A program made the translations under genes and the position numbers. From the NCBI GenBank assembly GCA_963854835.1, contig OY978529.1, forward strand, positions 47,363,821 through 47,427,820: DNA of 64,000 nucleotides, given 5' to 3'. This document shows positions 24,601 to 53,540 of this stretch, in pieces. This stretch comes from Megamerina dolium. Taxonomy: Eukaryota > Arthropoda > Insecta > Diptera > Megamerinidae. Below the pieces are notes generated by a model, which worked only from the letters and a program-made list of their open reading frames with translations, was not told where the DNA came from and searched no databases. The stretch's first letter is position 1. The number at the start of each line of letters is the position of its first letter.

Positions 24601-25048
24601 CCAGCTTATGAGCGACTGTCGCTAAAAAGTAATTATTTGAATTATTCGAAAGCCGCTTTCATATGCATATATACGATCATACCTACGCGTACAAATATAT
24701 TGAAAAAGTGTTCAGTTGATGCTACAGAAATAGGCTCTAGAATAATAAGAGCAGCAACAACACCACATCAAAGGTGCAACAGTAATATCTACAACAACTC
24801 GTAATAGTGCAATCTGCTGCATACAAAACGACAACGGAACTAACTGCCAACACCGCATCAAGCGTATAAATAAATTGTCAGTAATTATCAAGTTTATCGT
24901 ATACAGCACTAGCTACAATCACACAACCACTAGAACGAGCATCATACCACGATATCAATATATTTTGTATAAACATCACAATAGCAACAACAGCTGTAAC
25001 AACAAGTGCACTTACTAGCAGCAGGATACCCTGGTGCCGCCAGCCTTA
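21604..25048. other. Gene-free stretch upstream of lowfat
   Basis: Likely contains lowfat 5' untranslated and regulatory DNA. An open frame at 21955-22338 (127 codons) begins with a non-ATG codon and has no recognised homology. A (GT)n tract lies at 22481-22500. CAA/CAG-rich DNA just before 25,049 is typical of fly 5' untranslated exons. Confidence 0.4.
23146..23285 (+). mobile_element. tRNA-derived SINE, 3' part with internal deletion (copy 3)
   Basis: TTTCTTTCGAACGG is joined directly to TCACAAAGGTTCTGCC, skipping the body between them, then continues through CCCTTCTAAT and ACTGGAAGAGAAG. It ends in a stem-loop with arms CAGCCAAA and TTTGGCTG. Confidence 0.75.
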
Positions 25049-40777
<15,729 letters not shown>

Positions 40778-41756
40778 GTCGAAAATTACGCACGAAGTCA
40801 TTAGAAGTAAAGTAAAAAGTATTTAATGAATTTCGAATCAACAATAATAATTAAATGATAGTATACCGCGTAAATTGGTGGAACTTTGCTATGCATGTAG
40901 TCGAAATTATTAATATGTCGTATTGGGTAAAGCATATTTCAAAGCAACACGTCTAAATTGATCTCGAATTTTGTGAAAAGGATATCACCAAGTTTACGTA
41001 CGTTTATTTAGCTGCCATTGGAAATTATCTTATTTTTCATTCAACGAAAGATAAGAAAAAATGAAATACTATACCTACAACATAAATATTTAGAAATTAT
41101 ATTAAGTAATTAAGTTTATATGCCTATACATACATATCTACATACGCACTTACATACATACATATATGCACTATGAGAATTTAAAGCTCAAGTGAATGTG
41201 ATTTTTTGTTAATTCATTAAACTTAAGCATTTCGGAACTAAAGTGTTTGACAGCATCGTTGAATTCAAAATATGGTATTAAAGAGCGATTAATAAAAAAA
41301 AAACTAACACTCAAGTAGTTATACATTTATGGAGTATTTAAAATTTAATTAAATTTCAAACATTTCTAACAAATATCTATTATCCTTACGTATGGCCTAC
41401 GATAAAGACAAAAAACAATTTAAACTTAAAAAAAATATATATATGTATATGTACATAAGATGTCTGCGAGTAAAAAGTTTGAAAACTTTTATTTCAAAAA
41501 ATTTCTGTCATTGTGATTTTATTGTAATTATAGGTATAAATTAATTATTTTTGTATACAAAAAAAAAAAAAAAAAAAAACAGCAACAAAAATAAAAAGTT
41601 TATATGTTATGCATTTCTTTTATTTATTAGTAGATGTATTTTTGTATTTTAATCACAATATCCGGTTGATGCATGCATACACATACATTTTACACTTATT
41701 CACATTTATAATTGTTTTAAGAACGAATCAACATTTTTAGTATCGTTATGATTAAG

Positions 41757-41762
41757 AATAAA
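41757..41762 (+). promoter_or_regulatory. Poly(A) signal, probable distal lowfat end
   Basis: AATAAA about 980 bp after the lowfat stop. An earlier AATAAA-containing A-rich run is at about 41290. Which is used cannot be seen. Confidence 0.4.
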
Positions 41763-42757
41763 GCAAACATTGTAGGAAAAAATGATCTCGTGTGAAATTT
41801 ATTTTAACATCCTCGTGTGAAGGTGGGGTGAGAATGGGCGATGTCCCCAAAAAATTATCTTTCAATCACAAATCTGGTCTTTTGTGCTTTTCTTTTACTT
41901 TTTTTTTTCTTTTTTGCTCTTTCTTCCTTTGAGAGAGAATTTTCGCTTACGCTCCTGATTTTGATTAATGGCTGGTGATGTATAATTTTCTTATCGAACG
42001 CAACTTATGTCAAGTATATGAACCAGGCATTAGAATCACAATTGGTCCCTTATAATTTCGCTAAAATTGACTAGGAGGATTTTAGCGAAAGAGGTATAGG
42101 GAATAGAGTTGCAGAACTGATTGGCATACAAGTGTTCATTTTTTGTGTTTATTTTTCATTTAATCGCACACTCCAAAAAACAAAATACGATTTTCCCAAT
42201 TGATTTATTTAGTTAATTATATCATGGATTATGATTAAACAATTTGATATGTATGCTTTGTTTCGACACCAAATGACACCATGTTCGTTGGATAAATTTC
42301 ATGTTGTCTTGATAAGGCAATACAAATTATATTTTCAAAAATTCCCAATTATTAACAGTTTTTTCCTGCAAGCAAAGATGAAGATGTTCAAAAAAATGTT
42401 TGTACGCAAAATAACCGATTCACTTATTCACGTGTAAATAGTAAATTCAATTTCGTATTTTGTATCTCGAACATGTCGGAAATACAAATGTGTATCACGA
42501 GATTTGATAGAATTTGTAATACCATCCATCGGCAATTTTAAGACCTTTTCAACGGATGAGATTCGCTACCATATCTTGCTGAATGTATTCAATGCAACTC
42601 TGTTGAACACGCTTTTGTTCTGTAATATATTAAATTATAGGTAAATTTACTTCATTTATATTAAGAATAATTACTTTCATTTTTCTCAAACAGCCCAATC
42701 ATGAATTTGTACTTTTTTCCATTTCTGCTAAATTCCGTCCTTTTTATTTTGTTGTTA
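41763..42757. other. Gene-free stretch between lowfat and ClpP
   Basis: No certain gene. A possible short two-exon minus-strand coding segment (about 42730-42560) is discussed in the findings. A plus-strand open frame at 42231-42437 has no homology I recognise. Confidence 0.4.
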
Positions 42758-42817
42758 ACAATAATATGCTGATAAGGCCGTAAGTCAAACAATAATATGC
42801 TGATTGACTTACGGCCT
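42758..42817. repeat. Hairpin whose loop copies the adjacent upstream sequence
   Basis: A perfect 14-bp inverted repeat, AGGCCGTAAGTCAA (42775-42788) and its complement (42804-42817), has a 15-nt loop. A 16-bp word, ACAATAATATGCTGAT, occurs at 42758-42773 and again at 42789-42804, filling the loop. Confidence 0.9.
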
Positions 42818-43072
42818 ATACACGATGACTTGTTTGATACGTTCATACAACAATGCGTGTAACCCATATAAAATTACACGGTTATACTATTGGTTTTTTT
42901 TTATTGTGATAACAGAAACACCCAAAAACGAAAAACAAGCGATGTTCAATACTTTGACACACGCTTCATTTTTAATGTGTTCTCAGCTCTAATAAAATGA
43001 ATGAAAGCGACAGTCAACAATCGCTTGGATTGTGTTCGTGCAATAATATAGATACTTGTAAATGCTCGAGCA

Positions 43073-43924
43073 ATGTTTAAACGTTATGGAAATTATATGT
43101 TACGCTCGATTTTATGCGGGAATGTGCCAAATAAGCATGTGGATTTAGTGCACCAGAAACGTATTCACCTTATACCCATGGTGGTGGAGCAGACGGGCCG
43201 TGGTGAACGCGCATATGACATTTTTTCACGTCTCCTTAAGGAAAGGATAATATGTCTAATGGGACCGATTCATGATGATCTCAGTTCATTGGTGGTAGCA
43301 CAGTTGTTGTTTCTTCAGTCGGAGAATGTAAACAAACCGATACACATGTACATCAATTCGCCAGGAGGAGCGGTGACTGCCGGTCTGGCCATATATGACA
43401 CAATGCAATATGTGAAGCCACAAATTGCTACCTGGTGTGTGGGGCAAGCATGTTCAATGGGTTCATTGTTGTTGGCTGCTGGTGCGCCTGGTATGCGATA
43501 TTCGTTGCCTAACGCACGTATAATGATTCATCAACCTTCTGGTGGAGCTCAAGTGTGTTAATAAGTTTTTAATTTGTTTTTTTTTTTTTTCATTACATAT
43601 TACATTTCTTTTATTGTACAGGGCCAAGCTACAGATATTCAAATACAAGCAGAGGAAATTATCAAGTTGAAAAAGCAATTAACCAATATTTATGTAAAAC
43701 ACACAAAGCAATGCTATGATTTGTTGCATCAACGTATGGAGCGAGATAATTTTATGTCTCCGGAAGAAGCAAAGCTACTGGGCATAATTGATCATGTACT
43801 GGAACATCCACCAGAAACAGTTGTAGATAACAAACCTGGTGACGATGTCAAAGGAACAACATCTCAGTTGTCTGATGAAGACATCGAAATATCTATTGGC
43901 AAAAATAGTAAACGTATCATTTAA
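43073..43924 (+). CDS. ClpP: ClpP, mitochondrial ATP-dependent protease proteolytic subunit
   Basis: Exons 43073-43552 and 43622-43924 join in phase 0 across a 69-bp intron to give 260 residues. The serine-protease triad is complete: Ser128 (GQACSMGS), His153 (MIHQPSGG) and Asp202 (MERDNFMS), with spacing equal to bacterial ClpP. About 35 basic N-terminal residues before IPMVVEQT are a mitochondrial presequence. Family motifs [20 protein letters not shown] and [20 protein letters not shown] are intact. A C-terminal extension of about 40 residues after DHVLEHPP is typical of animal ClpP. The protein forms a 14-mer chamber in the matrix and degrades substrates unfolded by ClpX. The stop is about 1.7 kb from the converging Cand1 stop. 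Confidence 0.97.
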
Positions 43925-43968
43925 ATCAAAGCTGCTTATTTTTACATTCGATTGTGATTATTTTAAAA

Positions 43969-43974
43969 AATAAA
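43969..43974 (+). promoter_or_regulatory. Poly(A) signal of ClpP
   Basis: AATAAA 45 bp after the ClpP stop codon. Confidence 0.6.
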
Positions 43975-45617
43975 TTAAAATTATTTTTACACATCTGCGT
44001 GTATCTGTAAGTGTAAAAACTATCGATTCGTTATTTTTTCGTAAGGGGAAATTATAACTTTTGTTTTATTATATTTGGTTATTGAACAACTTATTGCTAT
44101 AAGCGGAGGTGGCTTATTTGTGCCTATCGTTTATGAAATAAATGCACTGTCAGATTGAGAAAAATTAAAATATGTGACCTATCCGTGTCCTACGGCCAAA
44201 TTTTATTCTCTACATCAACCAATCAGTTTGGATTCCTGCAGTGAAATATCTGGAAATTTTGGTAGAAAACAGATACTGGTTCCACAAGCTCAAAACATTG
44301 CTATCCATATTATAATGACCGAATCGTGTCTTATTAAAACCTTAAGGGTCTTAAAATGTCAAAACCAGTGACCTATAAGTAAAATGGCAAAAAAAATAGA
44401 TTAAAAGCAGAAGGCATTTTATCATATAACCACACTCACTTGAATAAAATCATGAAAAAAGTGAATAAGCTCAACCGCCAAAATTCATTTAAAAAATAAC
44501 TTATGACGTTGTCTTTTCTCAAAAATATGCCCTGCCGAATATAAATTTGACTGTTTTTATTTTTATTTCAAAATTTGAAACGATTCTTTCTAGATCTTCC
44601 TTTTTTACTCACTATTAGAAAAATTATTATTGCCATTTTTTTCGACCAAAAAATCCCATTGATAAAAAAGGGTATAAATTTAATTATGATGAATATATAT
44701 ACTTAATTATTAAGATGTTCATGTATGAAAATTATGGAATTGCTTGTTTCGGCTCCACTTTCATTGACATCTGAATCTTTATCTATACTAGTCTCCGTAT
44801 CAGTATTCGAAATAATATTGGGTGATTTAAATTTAACATCAAGAGCTTCAGAGTGCAATAATTTTTTAGCTCTTTTTTTATTTATTTCATTATTTCTAAC
44901 GAAACTACCCCAACTACCCTTATTTAACATGCTTCATATACAAAAATCTGTCAAAAGCCGTTTCTATCTTTAACTAAACTGAACAATCACTTTACTGAAA
45001 TTCAGAAACTAAATATATGATATTTGAAATTTGTTACTGGCACTGGCCTGAAACGTTGTCCTTGTATAAAAAAAAAAAAAAAAAAACTACAGAACCTTCA
45101 AATAAATTATTAATACGATCTTTTATTTATTCTTTTTTGTATAACATTCAATTAATAATTTGAAAATACATACTTCAACGCATTTACTTGTTGGATGGGG
45201 CCGATTTGATTTTCTTTTTTACGAAAACTGAAGATGGTAAGTAATATAAAGGAAGCGATGCATGACTTCAAATTCTACACCTTATTGTTATTAATGTCGA
45301 GTCATATTATCGACGTAAAATTGTGAATTCCAATATTTTTACTCGCTTATAATTTGATTATAAAATTTCTAAATAATAAATTTGTTAAACATCCATTGAT
45401 TTGAAGTGGTTGTCGTTGTCGTTGCTGCACCAAAGAAAAAAAAAAAATATACCTTGCATATTGCATTATGCAGGGTATAAAAAGCCTAAAATTAAATGCA
45501 GTATATTTCAAGTTCATTAATCTACAAAAGAAATATGGAATCGTGTAAATAAACATAAGCTTTAGCAATCAGAATAAATGACATACTCATGAATTTAATT
45601 AGTGCCATCAATATTAT
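43975..45617. other. Gene-free stretch between ClpP and Cand1
   Basis: No certain gene. A minus-strand open frame at 44930-44703 (75 residues, rich in Ser, Asp and Glu towards its end) might be the tail of a decayed transposable-element protein, but nothing identifies it. Long A-runs are at about 45069-45087 and 45428-45440. Confidence 0.4.
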
Positions 45618-48600
45618 TTAACTTTGATCCATTGATATATCTGTATTGTTCGAAAGTGAATCCTTCTGGATATATTCATAGGTTTTGCACAATTCTGGAG
45701 TGTCTTTAATTGATTTTAGAAATTCAGTCAATTGATGATTTTTATCTGCAAATAAAGATCAACTAAATGTAAGCACCAAATAATTTAAAAAGTATATTTA
45801 TATGTACGTATCTACCTGCTTTGGGGATTTGTGATAAGGCCGCAACTGCTCGCAGTGCTGATCGTCTTAATTCGTCTTGTTTCTCATATTCTTGCTTGAC
45901 TGAATTAGCTTTTACCTTTTGAGTGCATGTATCTCGTAATTGTTGAACAAATTGATCCAATCCTGTCAAATGTGAAAGCATATATAAATTAAAATGATCA
46001 ATTTTGCTGTATTCAAAGACTCACTAAGTAGGACAGCATCTGGACAAAGAACTGCCAGACGTGACGTCATTAAATATGTCAGCATTTTGATGTCATAATG
46101 ATCACATAAGCCGGCTTGAACATGATCCAAAAATTGCATAACATCAACACGATCCAGTCCTTGTTCCAGTAATGTATACATACATTCGAATGCTGCCTTT
46201 CGTATATCCAAGCCATCGTCGACAGTATGTTTGAAAGGTCCCATTTCTACTTCTCGAATTAGTTCACTCTGTAAATCGACATCAATATTATTAGTAAGTT
46301 GCAGTGCTTGCATGAGAATACCTCAACGTACCTTCACTTTTGTTTCCGAGTACAGCCAAGGCAAGAGAGTTGGCAATAGATCACGTACAAGACTCGGCTT
46401 GTTATGGACTGCCGAATTAAAAGCTACCAAAGCCACACGCCGTACTGACGGCTCCGGATCACGCAACGCAAACAAAAATTCTCCAATATTCTGCTTCAAC
46501 AGTACATCAATCGATTGCGGTTGATCGGATATGGTGAACTTTATAGACGATACCACAACCGTACGCAGCAGGGGGCTTTCTGAGTGTAGAGCTTGTTGCA
46601 GACGTGGCATTAGCTCCTCTGGATTAACTAACACCAATTTACCCAGGCATTCGGCGACGACATTGCGCGAACCCTCTTCGGAGCATTCGCAATGCTTAAA
46701 CAATTGTGTCCAAATAGATGGTACCGAAGGCAATAACTGTTGTAAGCCATTCGGTGTATTCGATAAGGAGGTTATGACCTCTTTAAGGGAGTGCAATAAC
46801 AAGTACTGCCGCTTGGGTTGAGCCTCTATCTCTTTTAATATAAGTGGCAGGTAATTTTGAAGGCTTCCAACAGATATTGCTCCAAGTGCATGGCTAGCTG
46901 CGCCTTTCACATCTTCCGAGCTTGCGCCAAAGCAATCGATTATGGTTTGCGGCAACAGAGGAATAGAGCTCAAATCGAAGTGACGACCAATTTCTCCAAT
47001 CGTCAGAAGACAAAACACTAATTGTGTGTCACTAACAGCGGAACGTTTTTGAAGATCGCCCAGTAGTTTTGTCGCCAAAGGTATAGCTTCCAATGGGCAT
47101 TGCAATGTAAGTGCTGCTATACACTTCGCCAATGAGTGATAAGCTTGTTTATGGAGTTGTTCGTTTAAGCCATTTGGATTCGTTTGGGACACAGTGCTGC
47201 ACATAATGACTGGTTCCATGAGTTTAGATAGCAGATCATGATAATCGAGTCCCGGCAAATCTGTTTCCACCAAAGCTTGAAAGAGATCCAAAGTGCAAGA
47301 GAGCGCGGTTCCCTGTAATAGAAACATTATTGGCAAACCTAGCCGTGGCATATACTCAATAGTTGGAGACTAACCTGCAATAAAGGTGACCGCACTAAAA
47401 GTAGAACCGAGGGCAGAAACTGATTGTGTATGTTCACCAATGCTTCCGGTTGTTTGCGTGCCGTGGTAGTCAACAAAATCAAGGAGAATTGTGTCACATG
47501 TAAGTCAGAGTCAGAAATCAATGGTTGAATTTCAGAAATTGCAATTTGCAATAATTGTGGACTGAAAGCATTAGCGTAATTGTCGACAATTTTATTTAAT
47601 AAGTCGAGAGAGTGCAGCTTAAGGGCACGTTGATTCTTTCGCAAGAATGAGCCTAAAGCGGGCAATACATCGTTCAGGATCGGAGTTAAATCAATACGCA
47701 GGGGCGACGCGGCGATCATTGTGAGCGCCTTGACGCAGCTGAGGCGTGTAACTTCGTTTCTCAAACGATCCATGAAAATGGGTAGACACGAGCTGAGCTC
47801 GGGTTGCAATAAATCACCCATATTAGCTATAATTTGACCCATGCACGCAATCGCTCTTTCCTTTACCTCCTGGTCGACATCGTAAGCTTTTAGTTTTTGA
47901 AGAGTGGCTGAATAGATTTCACCGACGAAAGGTGTGAACTTAAACGATTCGATTGCAGTAACAGATGACGCATCTAGCGGACGTATAACTTTCACCAGCT
48001 GCTGCAGAACCAATAATGCGTCAGTGGCAATTTTATAGAAGGGATCAAAAACTGCTGAAATCACAAGTGGCACAAGCATTGGTATGTGTGGATGAAATAC
48101 TTGAGGCTGATGTGCTTGCAGTACTGCAGACAGAAAACCTAAAGCATCAATTTTCATATTGCTTGTGGAGTTCTTATCGCTAAGAGAGAAATTAATGCCC
48201 GGCATTATATTATCGAGATATTGCCCTAGTGCTCCCGGTAAAGCATTAAGCAATTCACGTAGCAATAAGAAGCAATCTTGTCGCGTCTTCATTGACTTCT
48301 CGCGCATGAGTGGTTGAATTGACTTGACGATTTGTGGAACTTGGTCCAATAGCAGAGCGATTGGTCCAGGCATTTGTTCCATCGAGTCCGGATCATGGGA
48401 TATATCAGTGCCGGGACGCGTATTCCGTAAAAGTGCTACGTATGCGTGAAATATATCGGATTTCACATTCTCTTCGCGTTCCTTAAACCGAGATATTAGG
48501 GCTGGACTCAAATCACGATAAAAGTCTTCTATAAGTTCGTGACGAGTAGAAATCAAGGCTTCCAAACACTTGGCAGCTGCTCTACGCACTTTCCAACTCA

Positions 48601-49872
48601 TATCATCATCATCACTATACTCCTCACTGTCTACGTATTCATCCTCTTCGGTATCCATTGCAATACCGCCATCGCCATCGTCGGCTTCGTAATTGTAATT
48701 CGGATCATAGGTTACATATTTTAAACATAATTCCAGGATCTATGTAAAATATAATTCATGTGAATAGATAAATCAAATTAAGAAGCTATTTGAATGTTAC
48801 CATCGGTATATGAGGCCGAATGGCTTCTGGGCAACGAATAACAAAGGCTTCGCATGCCTGTAAGCAGTATTCACGTAATTCATCATCATCACGCTGACTA
48901 TACTGATTGAGCAGAAACATGGCGCGATCGATATGATTGCAAAGACGGTGACCAGCCTGGCGACTAAACATTGTCAAAAAGAGGAAACAAATTAATAAAT
49001 TTCCATTTGTGTATGTAAAAATACAAAATCCTACCAAATAGATGCCAAACATTGAATATATGTGCGCAAAGCTCCTGGATTCTTAGGGTTTTCCAGACCT
49101 TCAAGTAAATGATCGATTACACCATTATAAGCGGCATTGTTTGCTAATGTCAGTAGATGCGAGAGTGCTACAATAGTACGCTTTCGAACAGCTTGGCGTG
49201 ATGATCCCAGTTGTGGGACCAAAGCCTTTAGTATAGTGCTATGGAAGGGTACAAGAAAATCACCAAAGCGTGATAGCAAATCGGAGAGTATATCAAGAGC
49301 TTCCAATTTTACGGAAACATCTTCCTGCATAAACAAATTAAATATTTTACACGATTAGACGAATATTAGACGTGCAAGTACCTTTTCAATCGCACTGCTC
49401 AATTTTCCGGTGATTCGTTGACATACGTTCGGAGCAAGTGAATTGGGGGCTTGCGGTAATTCAGATATAACAGTTTTTAAACCAATGCTGGATATATCAC
49501 GCAGTTGTTCTGTGTTTGAAATCATATTAGCACACAGTGAGTCTACAATTGTTTCCACTTGACTCTCTTTCACTTTATTAACAAGCGGCCCCAAGCATTT
49601 TACAGCTAAATTTTGAACTTCGCCATTCTTATCTTCCAACAATTTCAAAACCATTCGTACTACCTTCTTTTCCGACTCATCGTCTAATTTAATGCTATCC
49701 TTTTGCAACTCAGTCATTAAATCGTTTGTGGCCATAAAACGGAAATCCTTGTCGCTGGATGCCATCTACGGGAAGTTAAAAATATTGCACAATTTTATTT
49801 TTTCAATTTAGATTACTCCCAAATTACCTTTTCCAATAAATTGGCTATTTGGTGATATTGATGCGACGCCAT
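45618..49872 (-). CDS. Cand1: Cand1, cullin-associated NEDD8-dissociated protein 1
   Basis: Nine minus-strand exons: 49872-49828, 49765-49382, 49324-49035, 48963-48801, 48739-47375, 47312-46332, 46268-46025, 45962-45816, 45745-45618. All junctions are GT/AG and phase-matched; the sum is 3,747 nt, giving 1,248 residues against 1,230 in human. The chain is HEAT repeats throughout. Landmarks in order: [20 protein letters not shown] (first repeat), [12 protein letters not shown], an acidic loop then [89 protein letters not shown] and [20 protein letters not shown]. Cand1 wraps unneddylated cullin-Rbx1 and exchanges substrate receptors of cullin-RING ubiquitin ligases. The first exon encodes only 15 residues ([15 protein letters not shown]), matching the family start. 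Confidence 0.97.
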
Positions 49873-52440
49873 TCTTTACAATATATGTTGCAAAAAAAAA
49901 AAAATAAAACAAAAAGAAATATATACTAAAATTGGTTCCTTGTCCTTTTTGGTGCTAGTAGTTGAGGCTACTAGAGTGCTATCGCTTTGCTTCAGCACAC
50001 TCCTATCAATTAGAATCTTATGGTCGTATCATGAAAATATCGAATTTTTCTTTTTAATGTATTTCCGATACCGCTTCAGATTGAACAATTTGACGATTTT
50101 CAATAATTAATTTTTTCTGAAAACGCAAGCCCGGCGAATAAAATATTGCGATTTGCAGAACACTCAGTGTTGCTTTTTCCTTACGATATGTACTCATACG
50201 ATAATAGAAAATGTATTACAATCACAATCAGGAAAATATATTTTTCCTTTTTATTTTATTTCCTTTTCTTCACAATTACTGAAAATTACATTTTTTTATT
50301 CAAAAAAAGAGCTAATTCAGATCAAAACACAACACGAACGATTTCACAATCTAGTTTGGATTTGATATCTTTCACGCAAGTAGATATCGATATATTGACT
50401 TGTCAAAATTATTTTTATATTCTTTAAGTCCGGTAACTCTGTTAAGAGTAGGTAATTGCATATGGCAATGTTTGCGTTTGCTTGACGGATTTGCCATCGT
50501 TTACCCAGTCGCCAATTATGGAAATACATAATGGTAGTCATAGTCGAAAGATAAAATGTATTTCAGTTAAAATGACATGAACAACGTGTTATTTATTTGA
50601 TAATAACAATAATTTAACGACATTTTAAAATAGCATGAATAAAAAGAGGCCACTAAAAGAAAAGCAATATGAAATAGTACATTAATTACATACATAATTT
50701 TGTATTTTAGTATTATTTGAAGCGAACGTAATAAAGTTATAGGTTCGTAGTTATACTAAAGTTTAAGATTATCTTAAATTTTTGATCGGCTTTTGAACAG
50801 ATTTGTTTATGTAAGATATGTCAAACGAATGGATTCTAACTTTAATATGACCTTAACTAACATCTTCAAATTGAAGGAGAAGTATTGATCGGTGAACATT
50901 TTGTTTGCTTGAGTTTTATGTCGGATAATTAAAAACGTCAAAATAGTTAAAAAAAAAACAAACATAAAAGAAAAAAACGTTTTTTTTTCCTTTTCCGCTT
51001 TCTTTATCAACTTTTTGCAGTTTTTTTGAGTTTTTAAGTGCTTCAATGTAGCGAACATACGTGCTTGACGCCATCTTTCAAATTCTTTTATCAAGATAAA
51101 AAAAAATTCTACACTCAAATATTTCCACTGATAAAACTTATATCTGGCGCTCAAAATGACAGATGGTAGCCAATAATATTTGCCTGTAGAGACGCGGCGT
51201 AAGGAAGCAGAAGATCATCATGGAATTAAGGAGCAATCACACACTCACACATATGCAATGAATGCAATACGTGTTTAGAAAGCAATTCGTCGGCGCTTTA
51301 GAAAGCAATTCGTTTGATTTGTTTTAACAGTTAGTTTTGTCAATTTTGAATACACCGAAGAATATCAATCAATCACCATCAACGTATTCAACTTAGATCG
51401 GGCCAAACTTCTATCCTACAAATCTTATCGTAAAAGCATTTTGACAAATACATATTTTTATCTATAAAAAATAATTAAATAAATTTGTTTGAAATAATTT
51501 TAGACCCAATGTGGAGGAAATATAAAGGATTTTCCAATAGGAACTTTTTTCATATATTGAAATAAAACACATGGATTACATTAGGGAGTCATATGTTTTG
51601 TTTTGCCATCAATGTTTTAAAAAGAATTTGATGCAAATGATCACCTCTTGTTGATCGGCATAATGTATGTAGAGCATTCTTCTTTTCAAAAGTTATTTTC
51701 TTAAAGAACATCCACACATTCCACACAATATTATCTCAGTTTCACATGGACGATTATGATGACCATAATTTGTACGTAATTTAAATACGTCAAGTTTTTA
51801 CAGCATTTTCATAATAAAGTTAGACGATTTCTATATGTTGTTGGATACTATACGATGACATTTTGTAAAATGGCGAACCTTCTTTCCAAATGTCAATAGA
51901 TTAAAAAAGAGGGCGACCAATATGGTGTCTAAAGGAGCTGTCAAAAAAGTCCCGAATGGTAAACCTTTTACTTATGCTGCAACTAGCCACCAACGTAAAA
52001 ACGTAGAACGTGTCAGCTGACACGACCTATCTTATGGGAATGTCGTGTTAACGAAAACTCACCACCGTATGACGGTGACGTAGACGTTGCTCGGAGCGGA
52101 GAAAATCAATGCAATTTTGTATGTTCTTACGTACGGGCGGTACGTACGTACGCTACGTCGGTGGGTAGTTGCAGCATTAGAATCAATGTTTTGCTATACG
52201 TTGTACATATATGTCTGTAAGCAGCAGAATTTCAGCTCAGTCACTGGCCGGACCTTATCAGAAATACCTTTTCTCCAATAGGAATTGTTTTCATTGTATT
52301 ATCACTTCATCATCGCTCTCTCACACTCTTCCACTATGTTATGTGTTTATATGAATAGGTCGTTTAAAATGTTCATACAGTACATGTAGTCAGTCAGTAC
52401 TTGAGCTGATACGAAAATACTCGTATGTAATTAATATAAA
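49873..52440. other. Intergenic stretch, Cand1 promoter side
   Basis: No gene recognised. It should hold the Cand1 promoter near 49,880-50,000. An open frame at 51154-50807 (minus) is Lys-rich and unrecognised. The 52,000-52,170 part is unusually rich in CG and ACGT words for this window. Confidence 0.4.
52009..52024. repeat. Perfect 16-bp palindrome centred on an E-box
   Basis: CGTGTCAGCTGACACG reads the same on both strands and is centred on CAGCTG. It lies about 420 bp upstream of the next gene's start. Confidence 0.6.
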
Positions 52441-53540
52441 ATGTCTCTACGTTGGGGTATTGCTGGTGCATCAAAGATATCACACGACTTTTGTATAGCT
52501 CTCAAGTCAACACTTACAACAACAACTCATGAAATTATTGCCATTGCTAGCCAGTGCCAAGAGCATGCTAATAAATTTGCAAAGCTTCATAACATTCAGA
52601 AGGTATATAACTGTTACGATGATTTAACTAAAAATGATGAAATAGAGGTGGTTTATATTGCTGTGTTAAACACGAAACATTTTGAAGTGGCGAAATGTAT
52701 GATTGAGCACGGTAAACACGTACTGTGTGAGAAACCCTTCACTATGAACTCGACCCAAACTCAGGAGCTCATTTCATTGGCGCAGAAGCACAAAGTATTC
52801 ATCATGGAGGGTCTGTGGTCTCGATTTTTTCCTGTATATCGCCACTTACAACGCTCAATACAATTGAATGAATTTGGAAACATTAAAGAGGTTTATATAA
52901 AACACGGTTTTAAAGGAGATACCACTGAACGCATTGTAAAAAAGCAATTAGGTGGTGGCATCGTTTTAGATATTGGATGCTATGCTATTCAGTTTGTAGT
53001 ATTTGTATTTCGCGAAATGCCAAAATCAATAGCAGCCAAGGGCAAGGTAAATTCAGATGGCGTTGATTTATATTTTGAGGTGGAACTTGGTTTTTCGGCA
53101 GAAAGAAAAGCTTGTATAATTTGTTCCGGATTAGAGGAGTTGGACAATCAAGCTACAATAATAACAACGAAGGGATCAATATGCGTAAGAAAAGAGAATG
53201 TGCAAAACTGTTAAAATTTTGTCTATTATCTTAACTTCTAACGTTCATTTACATTTAGATTCCACAATATTGGTGCCCAACTAAATATATTGCATTAGGA
53301 GAAATGTATGAATGGCCACTTGTCAATGTAACTGATGAATTAAATTATACAAACAGCGTTGGTTTAAAATACGAGGCCGATGAAGTTTTTAATTCTATAC
53401 GATCTGGAAAACTGAACTGCAGTATTGCATCACATGAAGATACGATTCTCGTTGCAACGATTCAAGACGAAATACGTAAGCAAATTGGTGTTCAATATGA
53501 CTCTGATAAGGCAGCTCAAGTTGCAAGACTCATTACGTAA
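52441..53540 (+). CDS. Dihydrodiol dehydrogenase-like oxidoreductase (Gfo/Idh/MocA family)
   Basis: Exons 52441-53184 and 53259-53540 join in phase 0 across a 74-bp intron to give 341 residues, close to mammalian DHDH. The N-terminal Rossmann domain has LRWGIAGASKIS for NADP binding. Lys98 of CEKPF is the family's conserved catalytic-site lysine, and Asp177 in GGGIVLDIGCY matches the aspartate paired with it. The C-terminal beta-sheet domain is complete to the stop. DHDH enzymes oxidise trans-dihydrodiols and D-xylose with NADP+; substrate specificity in flies is not established and cannot be read here. ATG 52441 directly precedes the Rossmann motif, so there is no presequence and a cytosolic location is likely. 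Flies often have several paralogues, so no symbol is assigned. Confidence 0.93.

Noticed and set aside
25034..25048. Upstream GTG as lowfat start
   Set aside because: ATG 25049 is in the same frame five codons on and is the normal start in flies.
44703..44930. 75-residue acidic minus-strand frame between ClpP and Cand1
   Set aside because: No partner exons, no recognised family; could be a decayed transposon tail or chance.
50807..51154. 115-residue Lys-rich minus-strand frame
   Set aside because: A-rich DNA gives Lys-rich translations by chance; no homology recognised.
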